Assembly (NCBI GenBank): GCA_035501255.1
Contig: DATJWM010000086.1
Coordinates: 19,099-83,098, forward strand
Source of the DNA: JAFAZI01 sp035501255
Lineage (GTDB): Bacteria; Actinomycetota; Actinomycetes; JAFAQI01
Length of the DNA stretch: 64,000 nt
Direction: 5' to 3'
A program made the translations under genes and the position numbers. The notes beneath the pieces are model-generated. The model saw only the letters and a program-made list of their open reading frames with translations. It did no database searches and had not been told where the DNA came from. Shown one piece after another: positions 8,583 through 17,374 of the stretch; the stretch's first letter is position 1; each line of letters begins with the position of its first letter.

Positions 8583-10331
8583 GTGAACCCTCTGCTGCTG
8601 GCAATCGGCTTCGTCGCCGGTCTGCTCACGATCGTCTCGCCCTGCATCCTGCCCGTGCTCCCGGCCGTGATCGCTTCAGGCGTGACGACCGGAGGGCGGC
8701 GACGCGCACTCGCCGTCGCCACCGGCCTCGCGCTCGCGTTCGGGCTGGCCGCACTGTTCAGCATTCGGGTTCTCGATGCGCTTCACTTGTCGCTCAACCT
8801 CCGCCGCGACGTGGCGGAGGTTGCCCTGTTCGCCCTGGCCCTCGGCCTGTTCTTCCCCATCATCGGACAGTGGCTCGAGCGCCCCTTCGCCCGACTGGGC
8901 TTCAACCGCTCCCCCGACGCCGCCCGCAGCGGCCTGGTTCTCGGCGCGATGCTCGGCCTGCTGTACCTGCCGTGCGGCGGGCCGATTCTCAGCGCGATCT
9001 CCGCGGTCGGCCAGACGAACAGCATGATCGGGGCCCCGGTCGTCGGTCTGACCCTCGCGTACTCGCTCGGGATCGCGGCGCCGATCTTCGCGCTCGTGCT
9101 GATCACCTCCCGGCTGACCACGACGACGACCTGGCTACGCACTCACGCACTCGCAGTCCGCCGGTCCGGCGCGGTCCTTCTCGCGGCCAGCGCGGCGGCG
9201 ATCTCGCTCGGCGCTGCCATGTCGCTGCAATCCGACACCCCGTCGTTCGCGTCGGCGATCGAGCGGCACTTGACGAGCAACTCATCGGTGAGCTCGGACC
9301 TCGCCCACATCAGCAACCCGCACGAGAGCCGCAATGCGCAGAAGATCCACCGTTCGCTGAGCAGCAAGCCGGCAGCGTCCAGCGCATCGCACCCCGCAGC
9401 CCAAGCCGATGCCATCCCGGCGCTCAAGGCATCGGCGCTTCCGGACTTCGGCAAGGCGCCGAACTTCACCGACGCCACGCGCTGGTTCAACACCCCGGAT
9501 GGCGCGCCGATCAACATCAGTCAGCTGCGCGGGAAGGTGGTGCTGATCGACTTCTGGACCTACTCGTGCATCAACTGCCTGCGCAGCCTTCCGCACGTCA
9601 AAGCCTGGTACGCCCGGTATCACTCTGCCGGACTGGACGTGATCGGGGTTCACACCCCCGAGTTCGATTTCGAGCACGTGCCTGCCAATGTCCAAGCAGC
9701 GATCCACCGACTCGGAATCACCTACCCGGTGGTCATGGACAACGACTACGGGACCTGGGACGCCTGGGGCAACAACTCCTGGCCTGCGGAGTACCTCGTC
9801 GACGCGCAAGGAAACGTGCGCTACGGCTCCATCGGTGAGAGCGACTATGGCACGACCGAGGCAGCGATTCGCGCGCTGCTGAACGAGAACGGCGCAAAGC
9901 TTCCACCCAGCACCGACGTGCCCGATCGGACACCGACCGAACGCACGACTCCGGAGAGCTATCTCGGGTACGAGCGGCTCGCGCGCTATGTCGGTACCCC
10001 GATCGTCAAGAACCGTCCGGCGACGTACTCCTTTGCGTCCTCACTTCCTCGCAATGGTCTGAGCTACTCGGGCGTCTGGACGGTGCGCAACCTCGAGATC
10101 GCGGCGGGTGCCGGCGCGGCACTTCGGATCAACGTGAGCGCCGACGACGTCTACCTCGTGCTGTCCGGCAACGGCACTGTCACCGGCACCTTCAATGCAA
10201 AGCCGATCAGCGAGATCCATGTCTCGGGCGTTCCCGAGCTCTACCCGGTCCTGTCAGGCTCATCGCTGCACGGCGTTCTCCAGCTCGATGTCCCGTCGGG
10301 GATCACGGCCTACGACTTCACCTTCGGCTGA
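8583..10331 (+). CDS. dipZ: DipZ-like protein: CcdA membrane domain fused to thioredoxin-like domain
   Basis: Carries reducing power across the membrane and delivers it to exported thiols. Six hydrophobic helices lie in residues ~1-215, with the CcdA motif SPCILPVLPAV in the first helix and YLPCGGPILSA in the fourth. A Ser/Ala-rich linker (215-285) leads to a thioredoxin-like domain with WTYSCINCLRSLP (CxxC) and TPEFDFEHV. A C-terminal beta domain (about residues 450-582) resembles the carbohydrate-binding-like module of mycobacterial DipZ. I chose GTG 8583 over TTG 8550, 11 codons upstream. A terminator follows at 10349. Confidence 0.85.
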   Translation: MNPLLLAIGFVAGLLTIVSPCILPVLPAVIASGVTTGGRRRALAVATGLALAFGLAALFSIRVLDALHLSLNLRRDVAEVALFALALGLFFPIIGQWLERPFARLGFNRSPDAARSGLVLGAMLGLLYLPCGGPILSAISAVGQTNSMIGAPVVGLTLAYSLGIAAPIFALVLITSRLTTTTTWLRTHALAVRRSGAVLLAASAAAISLGAAMSLQSDTPSFASAIERHLTSNSSVSSDLAHISNPHESRNAQKIHRSLSSKPAASSASHPAAQADAIPALKASALPDFGKAPNFTDATRWFNTPDGAPINISQLRGKVVLIDFWTYSCINCLRSLPHVKAWYARYHSAGLDVIGVHTPEFDFEHVPANVQAAIHRLGITYPVVMDNDYGTWDAWGNNSWPAEYLVDAQGNVRYGSIGESDYGTTEAAIRALLNENGAKLPPSTDVPDRTPTERTTPESYLGYERLARYVGTPIVKNRPATYSFASSLPRNGLSYSGVWTVRNLEIAAGAGAALRINVSADDVYLVLSGNGTVTGTFNAKPISEIHVSGVPELYPVLSGSSLHGVLQLDVPSGITAYDFTFG

Positions 10332-10348
10332 GGCGACGGCACATCACA

Positions 10349-10384
10349 ACGCCCCGCCGCGCGGCGCGCGGATCGGGGCGTTCG
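10349..10384. terminator. Hairpin terminator downstream of dipZ, also downstream of the 11-codon ORF
   Basis: AACGCCCC and GGGGCGTT form an 8-bp stem around a GC-rich loop that can pair further. On the plus strand it follows dipZ by 17 nt. On the minus strand it follows the 11-codon ORF, so it may serve both. There is only a short T run. Confidence 0.6.
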
Positions 10385-10412
10385 CTGATGTGCGTGACCT
10401 CAGGCAGACCGG

Positions 10413-10448
10413 TCAGTCATGCCAAGGGCCATATTCGTCGTCGTTCAT
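10413..10448 (-). CDS. Possible 11-residue peptide (MNDDEYGPWHD)
   Basis: A minimal frame (ATG at 10448, TGA at 10413) encodes MNDDEYGPWHD. It is preceded by a near-ideal ribosome-binding site (AAGGAG, 7 nt before the ATG), better than that of most genes here. It ends before the hairpin at 10349-10384 and has a 19-bp palindrome about 100 bp upstream, so the unit looks like a self-contained small transcript. The Tyr-Gly-Pro-Trp-His stretch is reminiscent of very short precursor peptides, but no modifying enzyme is adjacent. Function is unknown and it could be chance. Confidence 0.35.
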   Translation of the reverse strand: MNDDEYGPWHD

Positions 10449-10548
10449 GGCACTCTCCTTCTGTACTGCTCATCGGCAACTTCGCGCTCCTGTTGAGCCT
10501 GCGCGGGCGACGAGCCATTTGCTAGTGGGCCGCGGTGCGGCCTCAGGA

Positions 10549-10567
10549 TCGAAACAACAGGTTTCGA
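10549..10567. promoter_or_regulatory. 19-bp palindrome, possible operator
   Basis: TCGAAAC and GTTTCGA flank AACAG, a perfect 7-bp inverted repeat. It lies between the end of the aminotransferase gene and the 11-codon ORF, where a promoter for the small ORF would sit. It has no T run, so it is not an obvious terminator. Confidence 0.4.
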
Positions 10568-10616
10568 CAGCCTCGTCCGGGCTGGTACATCCAGGTTAAC
10601 CGAAGCGCCCGATCGG

Positions 10617-12332
10617 CTATTCCGCCCCAGCGCCGGGCGATGCGATCACACACTCGGCCGGCAGGTCGAACCAGCGGAGCGCTTCGACGTCCGGTCTCAG
10701 GCCGGTCGCGCATCCGTCGACGACAGGACGATCGCGCGACGCCGCTAGCCGTCGGGCATCCGCGAGGTGATCGACGAGGACGGAGACGTCCGCTCGTGCC
10801 GTATGCGCGGGGTAGACTAGCGCGTGCTGCCGCTCGTCGTAGCGGACGTCGTGAAGCCGCAGCGGCGGCAATGCAGGCGCGTCGCGATGCCGCCACAACC
10901 CGGTCTCCGGCTCGAAGGTGTAGTCGGTGAGGAAGCGCTCGCCCTCGCTCGCCACGAACCGCACCGCTTCGATGATGTAGTCGGCGACGGTCTCGTCGAG
11001 GAAGTAGGTGAAGTTCACCCGGACCCAACCGGGTTTGATCCCTTCGCAGCCCGCTGAGATCTCGTGCTGGAAGGCATGCGAATGTTCGATGTCGATCCCG
11101 AGCAGGCGGTGTCCGTACGGCCCGGCGCACGAGCAGCCGCCGCGGGACTGAATCCCGAACAGGTCGTTGAGCAGTGCAACGACGAAGTTGTGGTGAAGGT
11201 ACTTCCCGCTGGGACGGCGGACGACGAAGGAAACGATCGAGAGTCGTTCGGCGGCGAGGTTGCCGAGCACCTCAATCGCCGGCTCCTGCGACCACGCGGT
11301 AATCGCGCGCTCGAGCAGGGCGTCCTCCACCGCCTTGATGAGAGAGACGCCCACGGCCTGCTTGAGCTGGAAGACCAGTCCGGCCCGGATCGCCCCGATG
11401 ATGTCGGGGGTTCCGCCCTCCTCGCGGGCGACCGGATCGTCGAGGTAGACGTGCTCGAGCGGGTTGACGTAGGCGACTGTGCCACCGCCCGGAACCGTCG
11501 GCACCCGATTGGTGACCAGCTCACGACGTACGGCGAGCACCCCCGGCGTACCGGGTCCTCCGATCAGCTTGTGCGGTGAGACGAACACCGCGTCGAGGCG
11601 GGCCTGCGGGTCGTCCTGCGGACACATCGTGATCTCGACGTACGGCGCGGCCGCCGCGAAGTCCCAGAACGACAGCGCACCGTGGCGATGGAGTGTTCGC
11701 GCGACGCCAGCGGTGTCGGTCACGATCCCGGTGACGTTGGACGCGGCCGAGAACGAACCGATCCGCAGCGGACGATCCGCGAACTCGACGAGCCGCTCCT
11801 CAAGGACGCCGAGGTCGATGTGCCCATCGCGGTCGGCGGGGATCTCGATGACGTCGGCGATCGTTTCGCGCCAGGGCAGCTCGTTGGAATGGTGCTCGAA
11901 CGGGCCGACGAAGACAACCGGGCGCTGGCCGGGCGGGATCAGCGAGGACAGCACATAGTCGTCCTCGAGCTGGGAGGGAATGCGCAGCCCGAGGATGCGC
12001 ACGAGCTTGTCGATCGCTCCGGTCGCGCCGGACCCGGTGAAGATCACGAGGACGTCCTCGTCGCCGCCGAGAGCATCCCGGATCAGTTCACGGGCCTCCT
12101 CGCGGAGCCGGGTGGTCTGGCGGCCAGTGCCGCTGGACTCGGTGTGGGTGTTCGCGTACGTCGGAAGAACCGACTCGCGGATGAAGTCCTCGATGAACGA
12201 CAGCGCTCGCCCGCTGGCGGTGTAGTCGGCGTAGGTCACCCGTCTCGGTCCGTACGGGCCGTCCATCAACGTGTCGTCGCCGATGACCGCGCCGCGGATC
12301 TGATCGAGCAGATCGGACGCGGGCAAGCTCAT
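10617..12332 (-). CDS. Class V aminotransferase / cysteine-desulfurase-like PLP enzyme
   Basis: PLP-dependent enzyme of the aminotransferase class V fold. The lysine motif is FVSPHKLIGGPGTPGVL (residue ~257), with TGSGATGAIDK for cofactor phosphate binding and EHHSNELPW. A cysteine pair in RGGCSCAGPYG sits where SufS-type desulfurases carry the active Cys. At 571 residues it is longer than SufS (~410); the extra ~100 C-terminal residues are of unknown function. No suf or isc partner is nearby, so sulfur mobilisation is only one option. The start ATG 12332 lies 24 bp after the TetR stop, so both may share a transcript. Confidence 0.8.
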   Translation of the reverse strand: MSLPASDLLDQIRGAVIGDDTLMDGPYGPRRVTYADYTASGRALSFIEDFIRESVLPTYANTHTESSGTGRQTTRLREEARELIRDALGGDEDVLVIFTGSGATGAIDKLVRILGLRIPSQLEDDYVLSSLIPPGQRPVVFVGPFEHHSNELPWRETIADVIEIPADRDGHIDLGVLEERLVEFADRPLRIGSFSAASNVTGIVTDTAGVARTLHRHGALSFWDFAAAAPYVEITMCPQDDPQARLDAVFVSPHKLIGGPGTPGVLAVRRELVTNRVPTVPGGGTVAYVNPLEHVYLDDPVAREEGGTPDIIGAIRAGLVFQLKQAVGVSLIKAVEDALLERAITAWSQEPAIEVLGNLAAERLSIVSFVVRRPSGKYLHHNFVVALLNDLFGIQSRGGCSCAGPYGHRLLGIDIEHSHAFQHEISAGCEGIKPGWVRVNFTYFLDETVADYIIEAVRFVASEGERFLTDYTFEPETGLWRHRDAPALPPLRLHDVRYDERQHALVYPAHTARADVSVLVDHLADARRLAASRDRPVVDGCATGLRPDVEALRWFDLPAECVIASPGAGAE

Positions 12333-12356
12333 GTACCGATCGTAGGCGCGATCACC

Positions 12357-13106
12357 TCAACTCACGCCGGTTGGCCGCCCATCGGCTTGGACGGTCGATG
12401 CGATCCCACGGACCAAGATGTCGAGGCCAAACTCGAAGCGATGGTCACCGTCGCCATCGGTGAGCGGCCCGGCGAGCATGTGGAGATACGGGTACTTCTC
12501 GACCGGCAGCGAAATGAAGAAGTTCTGCAGCTCGACGTGGAAGTCCTCGCTCGCCTTCTCGCTTCCGGGAAAGCTGTCGAGGCTCTCCTCGTAGGCGGTC
12601 GCCGTGAGATACAGGCCAAGGATGTCGACCGACAACGAGGCAACTCGCTCGCTCACGCCACCGGCCAGGATCAGGCCAACGATCGCGTTCATCCCGGGCA
12701 GTGCGCCCTCGCCGGTCGGAATGTTGCCGAGGCCGGCGCGGGCGATATCACGATGACGACCGAGGGCGGCGCGCACCGACCGGCAGACGTCCTTGAGCTG
12801 CTCGTCCCAACGTTCGGCGTCGATCTGCTGCGGGTACTCCACTTCACTGAGCACGCGGTCGAAGACGAGTTGCACCATCTCGTCCTTGTCCGCGACGTGT
12901 GCGTACAGCGACGCCGGGCCGGTGTTGAGCGCCTGGGCGACCCGGCGCATGGTCACGGCGTCGAGCCCTTCGGCGTCGAGGACCTGGAGGGCGGCATCCA
13001 CGATCGCCGCCCGGCTCAGGGTCCGGGGCCCGCGACGCGACACCGGCCGGGATTTGCCGTGCCGCCGGGGCCCGAGCGCAAGGGCGGCGGCGTCGATGTT
13101 CGCCAC
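12357..13106 (-). CDS. TetR-family regulator, divergent from an MFS exporter
   Basis: DNA-binding repressor of 249 residues. The N-terminal helix-turn-helix runs through RAAIVDAALQVLDAEGLDAV, then MRRVAQALN and TGPASLYAHVADKDE. The C-terminal half is typical of the TetR_C ligand domain (IARAGLGNIPTGEG). I chose GTG 13106; the longer frame reaches into the promoter. The divergent MFS gene and tandem palindromes in the 53-bp gap indicate it controls the exporter and itself. Its inducer is unknown, presumably a substrate of the pump. Confidence 0.88.
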   Translation of the reverse strand: MANIDAAALALGPRRHGKSRPVSRRGPRTLSRAAIVDAALQVLDAEGLDAVTMRRVAQALNTGPASLYAHVADKDEMVQLVFDRVLSEVEYPQQIDAERWDEQLKDVCRSVRAALGRHRDIARAGLGNIPTGEGALPGMNAIVGLILAGGVSERVASLSVDILGLYLTATAYEESLDSFPGSEKASEDFHVELQNFFISLPVEKYPYLHMLAGPLTDGDGDHRFEFGLDILVRGIASTVQADGRPTGVS

Positions 13107-13122
13107 GGACGAAGTGTAGCGG

Positions 13123-13157
13123 TTGACACGAACGGTGTTCGTTTGGAACAGTGTTCG
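13123..13157 (+). promoter_or_regulatory. Promoter with two tandem palindromic operators
   Basis: CGAACggTGTTCG (13129-13141) and GAACagTGTTC (13146-13156) are near-identical inverted repeats whose centres are 16 bp apart. TTGACA at 13123 is a good -35 and AACAGT at 13147 can be the -10, placing the start of transcription at or near the ATG at 13160 (leaderless mRNA). Both palindromes lie inside the promoter, as expected of repressor sites. The same core occurs at 27317 and 39095. Confidence 0.75.
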
Positions 13158-13159
13158 AT

Positions 13160-14611
13160 ATGACGAACGACGTTCGGACGCTACCGCCCGAAGAATCCCT
13201 TCCCGACCGGCACCCACGCTACGACCTGCGGTGGTGGATCCTCGCCGTCGTACTCGCCGCCGAGTGCATGGACCTGATCGACTCCACTGTCGTCAACGTC
13301 GCGGCACCGCAGATCGCCCGGGACTTCCACGCGTCGACGACCTCGCTGCAGTGGATCGTCGGTGGTTACCCACTCGCGATTGCGGTCGGGCTGATCATCG
13401 GTGGCCGACTCGGGGACCTGGTCGGCCGCAAAACGATGTTCATCCTCGGCTCAATCGGATTCGTCGGCGCCTCGGTCCTGTGCGGGCTCGCACCGAACTC
13501 CGGAGTCTTGATCTTTGCGCGACTCGTGCAAGGCGCCTTCTCCGCGATGATGCTCCCCCAGGGCTTCGGCATCATCCGCGAGGTGTTCCCCGAACAGGAA
13601 CGCCAGAGCGCTTTCGCCGTCTTCGGGCCGGTCATCGGGTTCTCGGCCGTTCTCGGCCCGATCATCGGGGCCTCACTGATCAAGTGGAACCTGTTCGGGA
13701 CCGGGTGGCGCATGGTCTTCTTGATCAACGTCCCACTTGGCGCGGCCGCGATCGCCGGCGCTATCCGGCTGCTCCCGGCGTCGATCCGCAACAGCGACAC
13801 CAAGGTCGACTGGGTGGGAACCGCTCTGGTTACCGCGTTTTCGATCCTGCTCGTCTATCCGCTGATCCAAGGTCGCGAGTACGGCTGGCCGTGGTGGACG
13901 TTCGCGATGATGGCGACGAGCGTGGTCCTCATCGTGACCTTCGCCTGGCATCAGCGGCGGCGTGATCGCAACGGCCTCGCCCCGCTCGTCACCCCGAGCG
14001 TCTTCGGCCACCGTGGTTTCTCCGCCGGCATGGTCTTCCTCATGCTGTTCTTCGGCGGTTTCAGCGGCGTACTGCTCTGCTCGACCCTGTTCCTTCAGAT
14101 CGGTCAGAGCTTCACCCCCATCCACGCCGCGCTGTGCACCGTCCCGATGACCGTCGGCCTGGTCATCGGGTCTGCGGCATCGGGGGGCTTCCTCGGGCCG
14201 CGTTACGGTCGGCGGATCCTTCAGGCTGGGGTGGCGCTGAGCGGCCTGGGTTGGGTGTTGCTCGTGCTGGCGCTGCGCGACGCCGGCACGATCGGGTTCG
14301 TCGACCTGATGCCCGGACTGTTTGTCGCCGGTCTTGGCTTCGGGCTCATCGTCGCCCCACTGTTCGACATTGTGCTCGCGTCAGTGACCGATGAAGAGAC
14401 CGGTTCGGCATCCGGGGTCCTCAACGCGGGTCAGCAACTAGCGGCGTCGATCGGTGTCGCCGTGCTCGGAACCGTGTTCTTCGACGCCATCGGCCCCGGG
14501 AACTTCCATCATGCGCTGTCACAGGTGCTCGCCGTACAAGTGGCGGTCATGGTGGTGCTGCTGGTGATCTCACCGCTCCTGCCACGATTCGCGCGCGAAC
14601 CAGCGGCGTAG
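13160..14611 (+). CDS. MFS transporter, DHA2 (EmrB/QacA) type, 14 helices
   Basis: Proton-coupled drug or metabolite exporter. The 483-residue protein begins its first helix at WWILAVVLAAECMDLIDSTV, which holds motif D1 (residues LDxTxVNVA), and carries motif A GGRLGDLVGRKTMF between helices 2 and 3. Motif C of exporters appears in helix 5 (GPVIGFSAVLGPIIGA). Length and hydrophobic pattern fit 14 segments. I chose ATG 13160; the GTG at 13151 lies inside the operator. No ribosome-binding site is present, consistent with a leaderless transcript. It is controlled by the divergent TetR. Confidence 0.88.
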   Translation: MTNDVRTLPPEESLPDRHPRYDLRWWILAVVLAAECMDLIDSTVVNVAAPQIARDFHASTTSLQWIVGGYPLAIAVGLIIGGRLGDLVGRKTMFILGSIGFVGASVLCGLAPNSGVLIFARLVQGAFSAMMLPQGFGIIREVFPEQERQSAFAVFGPVIGFSAVLGPIIGASLIKWNLFGTGWRMVFLINVPLGAAAIAGAIRLLPASIRNSDTKVDWVGTALVTAFSILLVYPLIQGREYGWPWWTFAMMATSVVLIVTFAWHQRRRDRNGLAPLVTPSVFGHRGFSAGMVFLMLFFGGFSGVLLCSTLFLQIGQSFTPIHAALCTVPMTVGLVIGSAASGGFLGPRYGRRILQAGVALSGLGWVLLVLALRDAGTIGFVDLMPGLFVAGLGFGLIVAPLFDIVLASVTDEETGSASGVLNAGQQLAASIGVAVLGTVFFDAIGPGNFHHALSQVLAVQVAVMVVLLVISPLLPRFAREPAA

Positions 14612-14623
14612 TCGGCCTAGCCA

Positions 14624-15577
14624 CTAGCGTCCGGCGAGTGAGCGCGACCGGAACAGCTGCACCCCGCATCCGGTCAGCGTCACCTCGCCGACGGCCCGGG
14701 CTGATGCACTTCGAGGGAGGTTGAGCATCGGACCGAGCTCACCGAAGTACCCGCCCGCCGAGATGGTGGTGACGTGCTCTTCCGACCCGTCCGCACGCAC
14801 CCGGAAGATCTCGATCTCACCAGACTCGACGAAGTACACGAGATCGCTCTGGTCGCCCTGCGAAAACAGGACCTCACCGGGGGCGAGCGTCACCGTTGTC
14901 TCGACGCGGTCGGAATCCTTGCGATGCGGGACCAGCTCGATGACCTGATCGGCGAGCTGGGTGATGCGATCGTCGTGGGTCGCGACGACCACTAACCGGC
15001 CGCGGCTCGCGATGTCACGGATCAGCCGCAGGATGCCCTCCACCTGGATGAAGTCGAGGTGCGCGGTTGGCTCGTCGGCAAGGACGAGCGGAGGGTTGTG
15101 CACGAGCGCCCGCGCGATCGCCACCCGCTGTTGCTGACCGCCGGAAAGCTGATCGGGGCGATGGTGCGCACGCTGCGCGAGATCGACCTGGGCGAGCAAC
15201 TCCTCCGCCCGCGCGCGGGCGGAGGACGCGTTCATGCCGGCGAACCGGAGCGGCACCATGACGTTCCCTCGCGCCGACAGGCTGGGAATCAGGTTGAACG
15301 CTTGAAACACGACGCCGACACTGTCGCGACGGTAGGCGGACAGCGCCGACCCATGCAGGCTTGGGACCTCGACGTCGTCGAGCGTGATCGACCCGCTCGT
15401 CGGCGTGAGCAGTCCGGCCAGGCACGAGAGCAGCGTCGTCTTGCCGCAACCGGAAGGTCCGAGCAGGACGACGAGGTGGCCGTCGGCGCACTCGAACGAC
15501 AACCCGTTGAGCGGACGCACCTTGTATCCACCCGAGGTGAACTCGACCGTGAGATCCGCAACCGACAGCGTCGCCAT
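14624..15577 (-). CDS. ABC exporter ATPase with C-terminal cyclic-nucleotide-binding domain
   Basis: The 317-residue product starts at ATG 15577. Residues 1-215 form a MacB/LolD-type ATPase: Walker A GPSGCGKTT, signature LSGGQQQRVAIARAL, Walker B LVLADEPTAHLD, switch THDD. Residues ~225-310 are a Crp-like cyclic-nucleotide-binding domain with the phosphate-binding cassette GYFGELGPMLNLPRSASARA, keeping the Glu and Arg used to bind the nucleotide. Such fusions exist in mycobacteria (for example Rv0073), from memory. The permease gene ends 1 bp upstream of its start. It suggests an exporter gated by cAMP or a related signal. Confidence 0.85.
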   Translation of the reverse strand: MATLSVADLTVEFTSGGYKVRPLNGLSFECADGHLVVLLGPSGCGKTTLLSCLAGLLTPTSGSITLDDVEVPSLHGSALSAYRRDSVGVVFQAFNLIPSLSARGNVMVPLRFAGMNASSARARAEELLAQVDLAQRAHHRPDQLSGGQQQRVAIARALVHNPPLVLADEPTAHLDFIQVEGILRLIRDIASRGRLVVVATHDDRITQLADQVIELVPHRKDSDRVETTVTLAPGEVLFSQGDQSDLVYFVESGEIEIFRVRADGSEEHVTTISAGGYFGELGPMLNLPRSASARAVGEVTLTGCGVQLFRSRSLAGR

Positions 15578-15578
15578 G

Positions 15579-16628
15579 TCAGGCCCCGAACGCCGAAACC
15601 GGATCGGCTCCGGTCGCTGTCCGAAGGGCAACGAGGCTCGCGAGCATGCCCACCCCGACTGCGACCAGCGGCAGCGTGACGAACGCGCTGACCGGGATCG
15701 CGATCGGTTGGGCGAACAACCCGGTCATGAAGTTGCACGCGACCGCCGCGAAGACCGCCGCGAAGAGCGTCACCACGATCGCCTGAAGACACAAACTCCC
15801 GAACAACGCGCCCGAACTCGCCCCCAATGCCTTCAGCACCGCAAAGTCCCGGACCCGCTGGAGAGCCGAAACGTAGATCAGCGCGGCGATGATGATCGTC
15901 GCGACCAGCCACATCAAGCCCCGGGTGTTCTTGATCGTGGCGATCGCGCTGGACATTCGCGCGAGCGTCTTGTCCTCAACCCGCTGGGTGGTCAACACAT
16001 CGAGGTCGGCCGGCGCCGACGTCGGGGTTCCTTGCACCGTCACCGCGGTCACGAGCGGAAGACCACCGAAGCCGAACTGCTGCGCCGTTGCCAGCGGCAC
16101 GTAGACCACCGGCAACCCGCCGAGCAGGGTGCGGCCGTGGACCTTGCCGACGACGTGCAGGCTCGTCGAGCCGGCCGTCAACACATCACCGATCTGGCCG
16201 TGGACCTTGGTGTCGATGATGGCGTCATTGCGATCCGACAATCCCGATCCGGTCACGTCCCCCGGTGCACCGAACCCCGTCGTAGGGACGCCGATGAGGT
16301 TGACCAGGGTCGTCTTGCCGTTGAGGATCAGCGGCACCTGTGGGAGCACCGCAATCCCTGCAGCCTGTGTGACCGACGGTTCGTGCTCGATGGCCGCCAC
16401 CGTCGTCTCGGGAAAGGTCGAGGCGGCGGTGAGCTGGCCTTCCGCCTTGTGGCTGAGAACCCAGTAGTCGGCGTGTTGCGCGTCGACCACCTGATTGATC
16501 TCCCACGCGAAACCACTGACCAGGCCCGCGAGTAGCACGCCCATCGCCAGGACCATGCCGGCGCCGACCACCGCGATCAGGAACTGCCGGTACCGAAAGC
16601 GCAGGTCGGCGAAGGTCACGCTCAACAT
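15579..16628 (-). CDS. FtsX-like ABC transporter permease
   Basis: Membrane partner of the adjacent ATPase. The 349-residue chain has one helix near the N-terminus (FLIAVVGAGMVLAMGVLLAGL), a large extracytoplasmic domain to about residue 235, and three C-terminal helices with LKALGASSGALFGSLC, a typical MacB/FtsX fold motif. The order permease-ATPase, 1 bp apart, supports a two-gene exporter. The substrate is unknown; this family moves lipids, peptides or lipoproteins. No membrane-fusion partner is nearby. Confidence 0.85.
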   Translation of the reverse strand: MLSVTFADLRFRYRQFLIAVVGAGMVLAMGVLLAGLVSGFAWEINQVVDAQHADYWVLSHKAEGQLTAASTFPETTVAAIEHEPSVTQAAGIAVLPQVPLILNGKTTLVNLIGVPTTGFGAPGDVTGSGLSDRNDAIIDTKVHGQIGDVLTAGSTSLHVVGKVHGRTLLGGLPVVYVPLATAQQFGFGGLPLVTAVTVQGTPTSAPADLDVLTTQRVEDKTLARMSSAIATIKNTRGLMWLVATIIIAALIYVSALQRVRDFAVLKALGASSGALFGSLCLQAIVVTLFAAVFAAVACNFMTGLFAQPIAIPVSAFVTLPLVAVGVGMLASLVALRTATGADPVSAFGA

Positions 16629-16797
16629 GCGGCAGCCCCCGCCGAGTTGGCCCTACGTGCCCGGTCGGACCTGAATGTAGACACCTCGGCCGAGCTTGTC
16701 GCCCGCGCGACCAGGACTCACGTGACAAGGCGGCACAACCGCGACATTCGCCGCCACGATGCCTGCCGGACGAACCGACCGAGGCGTCGCCCGGCGA

Positions 16798-17298
16798 TCA
16801 GTCGTCGAAGGTCTTCTGGATGCTCGGCAACAGCATTCCGAGCAGTCCGCGCGCGTTCGCGGAGAGGATGTCGGCCCAGTCGAAGTAATCCCGCCACAAG
16901 GTGATCTCACCGGCGTCGTTGACCTCGAACGCACCGCACACCCAAAACTGAGCGCGGAACTTGCCCCACATCAACGCATCGGTTCGTTCGGTCATCACCG
17001 AGTTGCCGGTCTGGGTCATCCGATGGATCCGTACGTCGAAGCGGATCCCCCGCTCGCGCATCCGCTCCGCGCCTTTCGCGAACCGCTGCTTGCCGCGAAT
17101 CGTGGGGAGCGAGACGTTCTCGTACACGAGGTCGTCGGCGACGAGGGCGACCGCCGCGTCAATATCACTGTCGGCGAGGACCGCGAAAAACCGTCGGACC
17201 ACCTCCGATTCACGTGGCTCAGCTCCGTCGGTTGGTGGTTGTCCCGGTTCGGGACCGGAGTCTGGTTGCGGAACAGGATCGGGATCGGCGTCGGTCAC
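16798..17298 (-). CDS. SnoaL-like / limonene-1,2-epoxide-hydrolase-like protein
   Basis: Small (166 residues) cone-shaped alpha+beta fold protein. GTG 17298 has the site AAGGAG 8 nt upstream. After an acidic Pro-rich N-terminus (25 residues) come FFAVLADSDIDAAVALVADD, then FAKGAERMRERGIRFDVRIH and ITLWRDYFDWADIL, the pattern of the epoxide-hydrolase branch. Catalytic residues D-R-D of limonene epoxide hydrolase may be the Asp/Arg in LWRDYFD, but I cannot fix the exact alignment. It is in the same direction as the SDR upstream, 76 bp away. Confidence 0.7.
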   Translation of the reverse strand: MTDADPDPVPQPDSGPEPGQPPTDGAEPRESEVVRRFFAVLADSDIDAAVALVADDLVYENVSLPTIRGKQRFAKGAERMRERGIRFDVRIHRMTQTGNSVMTERTDALMWGKFRAQFWVCGAFEVNDAGEITLWRDYFDWADILSANARGLLGMLLPSIQKTFDD

Positions 17299-17374
17299 GG
17301 CGAAGCTCCTTCGCGAAACGAATCAGATCCAAACTCTGTCATGCCCATTCGCGTTGGTCACCACACCCGGTCAC

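Noticed and set aside
11682..13163. 493-codon plus-strand open frame
   Set aside because: It spans two minus-strand genes (aminotransferase and TetR) with clear family motifs, and its translation has no recognisable content; it is a high-GC shadow.
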